Positions 5,186 through 5,426 of a DNA stretch of 5,426 bases are shown one piece after another. Below the pieces are notes generated by a model. It did not search any database. It saw only the letters and a list, made by a program, of their open reading frames with translations, and was not told where the DNA came from. The DNA comes from DASUBV01 sp035763085. GTDB lineage: Bacteria > Actinomycetota > Actinomycetes > Streptosporangiales > Streptosporangiaceae. The first letter of the stretch is position 1. Each line of letters begins with the position of its first letter. A program made the position numbers and the translations under genes. Location: assembly GCA_035763085.1 (NCBI GenBank), contig DASUBV010000212.1:1-5426 (forward strand), given 5' to 3'.

Positions 5186-5219
5186 GTGCCGGTCAGTCAC
5201 GTGCCGGTCAGTCACGTGC
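5186..5219. repeat. 15-bp tandem duplication with two CACGTG sites
   Basis: GTGCCGGTCAGTCAC occurs twice back to back (5186-5200 and 5201-5215), followed by a partial third copy (GTGC, 5216-5219). Each junction creates the palindrome CACGTG (5198-5203 and 5213-5218), so two identical six-base palindromes lie exactly 15 bases apart. It sits in the 129-base gap between the lysine-rich gene's stop and the XRE start, 89 bases or more upstream of the latter. It may be a regulator site or merely a slippage duplication. Confidence 0.75.
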
Positions 5220-5226
5220 GGCCAGG

Positions 5227-5426
5227 CTACTTGGTGCCGGTGCTGTCCTGGTCCGTGCCGGTCGTCCCGGCGTCCTTGCCCGGGCCTGCCTTGCGGGTGC
5301 TGGTCCGGCCGGCGCTCGTCTTCCCGCTCTTGGCGGGGCTCGCCTTGGCGGCGCTCGCCCGGGTGGTGCTGGTCTTGCTCGGGCCGGCCTTGCTGGCGCG
5401 CGGCTTGGCGGTTCCGGTCTTGGCGG
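5227..5426 (-). CDS. Lys/Ala/Ser/Thr-rich C-terminal tail of an unidentified protein (partial)
   Basis: A minus-strand frame enters from the right edge and gives 65 residues before TAG (5229-5227); the start lies outside the window. The visible part is a disordered basic tail: 10 Lys and 4 Arg spaced by Ala, Ser, Thr, Gly and Pro (for example RASAAKASPAKSGKTSAGR), then a milder end with three Asp (GKDAGTTGTDQDSTGTK). The pieces AAKASPAK and ASKAGPSK resemble the degenerate repeats of heparin-binding haemagglutinin (HbhA)/phasin-like proteins, and also the tails of actinobacterial HU or H1-like DNA-binding proteins. The neighbouring XRE gene favours an HbhA-like reading, since a related regulator adjoins hbhA in mycobacteria, but there the gene order is regulator first. 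With the folded domain missing, no function is assigned. The frame keeps Lys as AAG throughout, as expected for real coding. Confidence 0.66.
   Translation of the reverse strand, partial: AKTGTAKPRASKAGPSKTSTTRASAAKASPAKSGKTSAGRTSTRKAGPGKDAGTTGTDQDSTGTK

Overview
The window is very GC-rich DNA with the codon style of a filamentous or other high-GC actinomycete. A mycothiol-dependent-type enzyme family member (MDMPI/DinB fold), a lysine-rich protein tail and the near-absence of AT-rich codons all fit Actinobacteria. I cannot name a genus from sequence alone; no replication, tRNA, rRNA, insertion-sequence or CRISPR features are visible.

Left part (1-2394, plus strand): the last 46 codons of a citrate synthase/citryl-CoA lyase-like gene and a GC-rich stem-loop after it, then a sharply AT-richer 60-bp island that carries a phased repeat array and a likely leaderless promoter. 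This drives an ArsR-type winged-helix regulator whose stop codon overlaps the GTG start of a 12-helix MFS exporter (GTGA). The regulator-exporter pair looks like a self-regulated efflux operon.

Middle part (2391-3379, minus strand): an MDMPI-N/DinB-fold protein whose stop codon overlaps the exporter stop codon tail to tail. The 170 bases behind it hold two stem-loops that probably end transcription arriving from the right.

Right part (3380-5426, minus strand): reading leftwards, the Lys/Ala/Ser/Thr-rich C-terminal end of an unidentified protein, a spacer with a 15-bp tandem duplication containing two CACGTG sites, a 125-residue XRE-type helix-turn-helix regulator, a 22-codon small ORF with a clean GGAGG site, and a sirohydrochlorin-chelatase (CbiX/SirB)-like protein with a long heptapeptide-repeat N-terminal extension. 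The small ORF ends inside the chelatase start (GTGACTGA), which suggests translational coupling or leader-peptide control. The regulator, small ORF and chelatase are probably one transcription unit.

Most of the gene content is ordinary accessory or housekeeping actinomycete material. The points that deserve a second look are the four-copy 14-bp-phased motif over the ArsR promoter, the small leader ORF before the chelatase, and the chelatase itself, which carries a LPQR heptad tail and lacks the usual first active-site histidine.
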